Assembly (NCBI GenBank): GCA_038065115.1
Contig: JBBTRS010000026.1
Coordinates: 1-38,520 of the forward strand
Direction of reading: 5' to 3'
DNA length: 38,520 nucleotides
Origin: MFKM01 sp038065115
Lineage (GTDB): Bacteria; Patescibacteriota; Minisyncoccia; UBA6257; MFKM01
Shown piece by piece: positions 37,743 through 38,520 of the stretch. Below the pieces are notes generated by a model, which ran no database searches, was not told where the DNA came from, and was given only the letters and a program-made list of their open reading frames with translations. The translations under genes and the position numbers were made by a program. How positions within the stretch are numbered: position 1 is the stretch's first letter; every line of letters starts with the position of its first letter.

Positions 37743-38520
37743 ATGAAAATTTACAGAATCATAACTCCTATTCTTCTGCTTTCTGCTTTCTGCTTTCTGC
37801 TTTCTGCTTCTAACGTTTCAGCGGCAACCAATATTTCCTCCGGCGTTTATGAACATTGGGCTTGGAATGACAATATCGGCTGGATTGATTTTTACTCCAC
37901 CAACAATGTTAATGTGGCTCTCCAAAAAATAGAAGGTTATGCCGATTCCTCGGTTGGTTTCATTGCTTTTGATTGCGCCACTTCGCCCAATGGCGATATC
38001 TGCGCCACCAGCAATTTTGGAGTTTCTAACGACGGCGCCGGCAATCTTTCCGGATTTGCTTGGAGCGAAAGCGTCGGTTGGATAAGTTTTTACTGCGGTG
38101 ATTTAGTTCCGAGTTGCGTTAATTTCAATCACCGAGTCGCCATAGATGGTTCCGGTAATTTTTCCGGCTGGGCATGGAACGACGCTATCGGCTGGATAAG
38201 TTTCAATTGCAACAATTCCGGCATCGGCGATACCTGCGCCACTTCTAATTACAAAGTTAAAACTTCTTGGGTGGCGACATCGTTGGTCGGCACTCTTCTT
38301 TCGTCTGTTACTGACACCAGCGTTTCCGGCGGAGTAGCTTTCAATAGTCTTGCGTGGAAAGGCAATCAACCGGCCGGCACCGCGGTTAAATTCCAATTCG
38401 CTTCCGCTAATCAAGCCGCTGGCGTTGGTGGCACGGGATTGATTGATAGCGCTTATCGTTACGCCTGGAACGATTCTACTGGCTGGTGGGATTTCGGTTA
38501 TCCTGCCGGCAATGTTTCCG
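37743..38520 (+). CDS. Secreted surface protein with WAWNDxIGWISF repeats (3' end outside window)
   Basis: 259 codons are open to the window edge. A signal peptide is clear: MKIYRIITPILLLSAFCFLLSASNVSAA, with cleavage after SAA. The mature part repeats AW(N/S)-x-x-(I/V)GWI(S/D)F four times (WAWNDNIGWIDF, AWSESVGWISFY, WAWNDAIGWISFN, YAWNDSTGWWDF) and has paired Cys, typical of CPR secreted proteins. Function unknown. The hydrophobic core of the signal peptide is encoded by five TTCTGCT heptamers (37774-37808). A -10 box 5 bp before the ATG points to a leaderless transcript. Confidence 0.82.
   Translation, partial: MKIYRIITPILLLSAFCFLLSASNVSAATNISSGVYEHWAWNDNIGWIDFYSTNNVNVALQKIEGYADSSVGFIAFDCATSPNGDICATSNFGVSNDGAGNLSGFAWSESVGWISFYCGDLVPSCVNFNHRVAIDGSGNFSGWAWNDAIGWISFNCNNSGIGDTCATSNYKVKTSWVATSLVGTLLSSVTDTSVSGGVAFNSLAWKGNQPAGTAVKFQFASANQAAGVGGTGLIDSAYRYAWNDSTGWWDFGYPAGNVS
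37774..37808 (+). repeat. Heptamer tandem repeat (TTCTGCT x5) in a signal peptide
   Basis: Five perfect 7-bp copies in the hydrophobic core of the signal peptide; copy-number change by one or two would shift the frame. Confidence 0.92.

Overview
This window looks like part of a draft genome of a Candidate Phyla Radiation bacterium (Patescibacteria), most likely Parcubacteria. The evidence is a low-GC genome with very compact gene packing, informational proteins that are shortened (release factor 1 without domain 1, EF-Ts of 148 residues, an SMC of 719 residues), start codons almost without Shine-Dalgarno sequences, many short palindromes inserted even inside genes, and large surface proteins of the type common in that group. 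UGA is used as a stop, so this is not the Gracilibacteria/SR1 code. A run of exactly 100 N (33935-34034) is a scaffold gap. The taxon is my inference; no marker phylogeny could be run.

Layout. 1-548: 3' end of a LamG-type surface protein. 739-5624: central carbon metabolism, gapA, rpiB, rpe and a split transketolase. Between the two transketolase genes lies a 798-bp cassette (small ORF plus nucleotidyltransferase) bounded by a 53-bp duplication of the 5' end of the second transketolase gene. 5634-9416: two histidine kinases and two receiver proteins. 9418-12683: PfkB-family kinase, an unknown protein and class II fructose-bisphosphate aldolase, the last overlapping (ATGA) a 994-residue pilin-like surface protein. 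15694-21786: translation and chromosome genes (prfA, smc, rpsP, khpA, trmD, rpsB, tsf). 22008-25245: a small membrane protein, tRNAs Tyr, Thr, Thr, Trp and Val, rpmG, pcm, and rplJ-rplL behind an L10 leader. 25300-26043: anchored DsbA-like protein. 26420-31178: dcw division/wall cluster (mraZ, rsmH, ftsL-like, ftsI, murF). 31284-33668: tRNA-Glu, then an island with an SF2 helicase carrying six C-terminal repeats, ending near the gap. 34038-37721: small membrane protein, rplU, and on the minus strand recR, dnaB and a CorA-like protein. 37743-38520: 5' part of another secreted surface protein.

How it fits together. The enzymes visible here can interconvert pentose and triose phosphates (rpiB, rpe, tkt) and feed glyceraldehyde-3-phosphate into lower glycolysis (gapA), with aldolase linking to fructose-1,6-bisphosphate. 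This is the usual reduced CPR scheme. The ribosomal, cell-wall and division genes are standard core genes.

The unusual part is between and inside the genes. (1) gapA and rpsB share a leader RNA architecture in which a long stem with compensatory base changes closes exactly over the start codon. (2) dnaB and an unknown small membrane protein share a stop-to-start intergenic element. (3) At least two families of perfect palindromes (20 bp and 34 bp) are inserted in genes in frame and in a leader. (4) Heptamer tandem repeats recur, several inside coding sequence. (5) Several genes have a -10 box 5-8 nt before the start codon and should be leaderless. (6) Two-gene cargo has captured the start codon of a transketolase gene. 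These are the best candidates for something undescribed.
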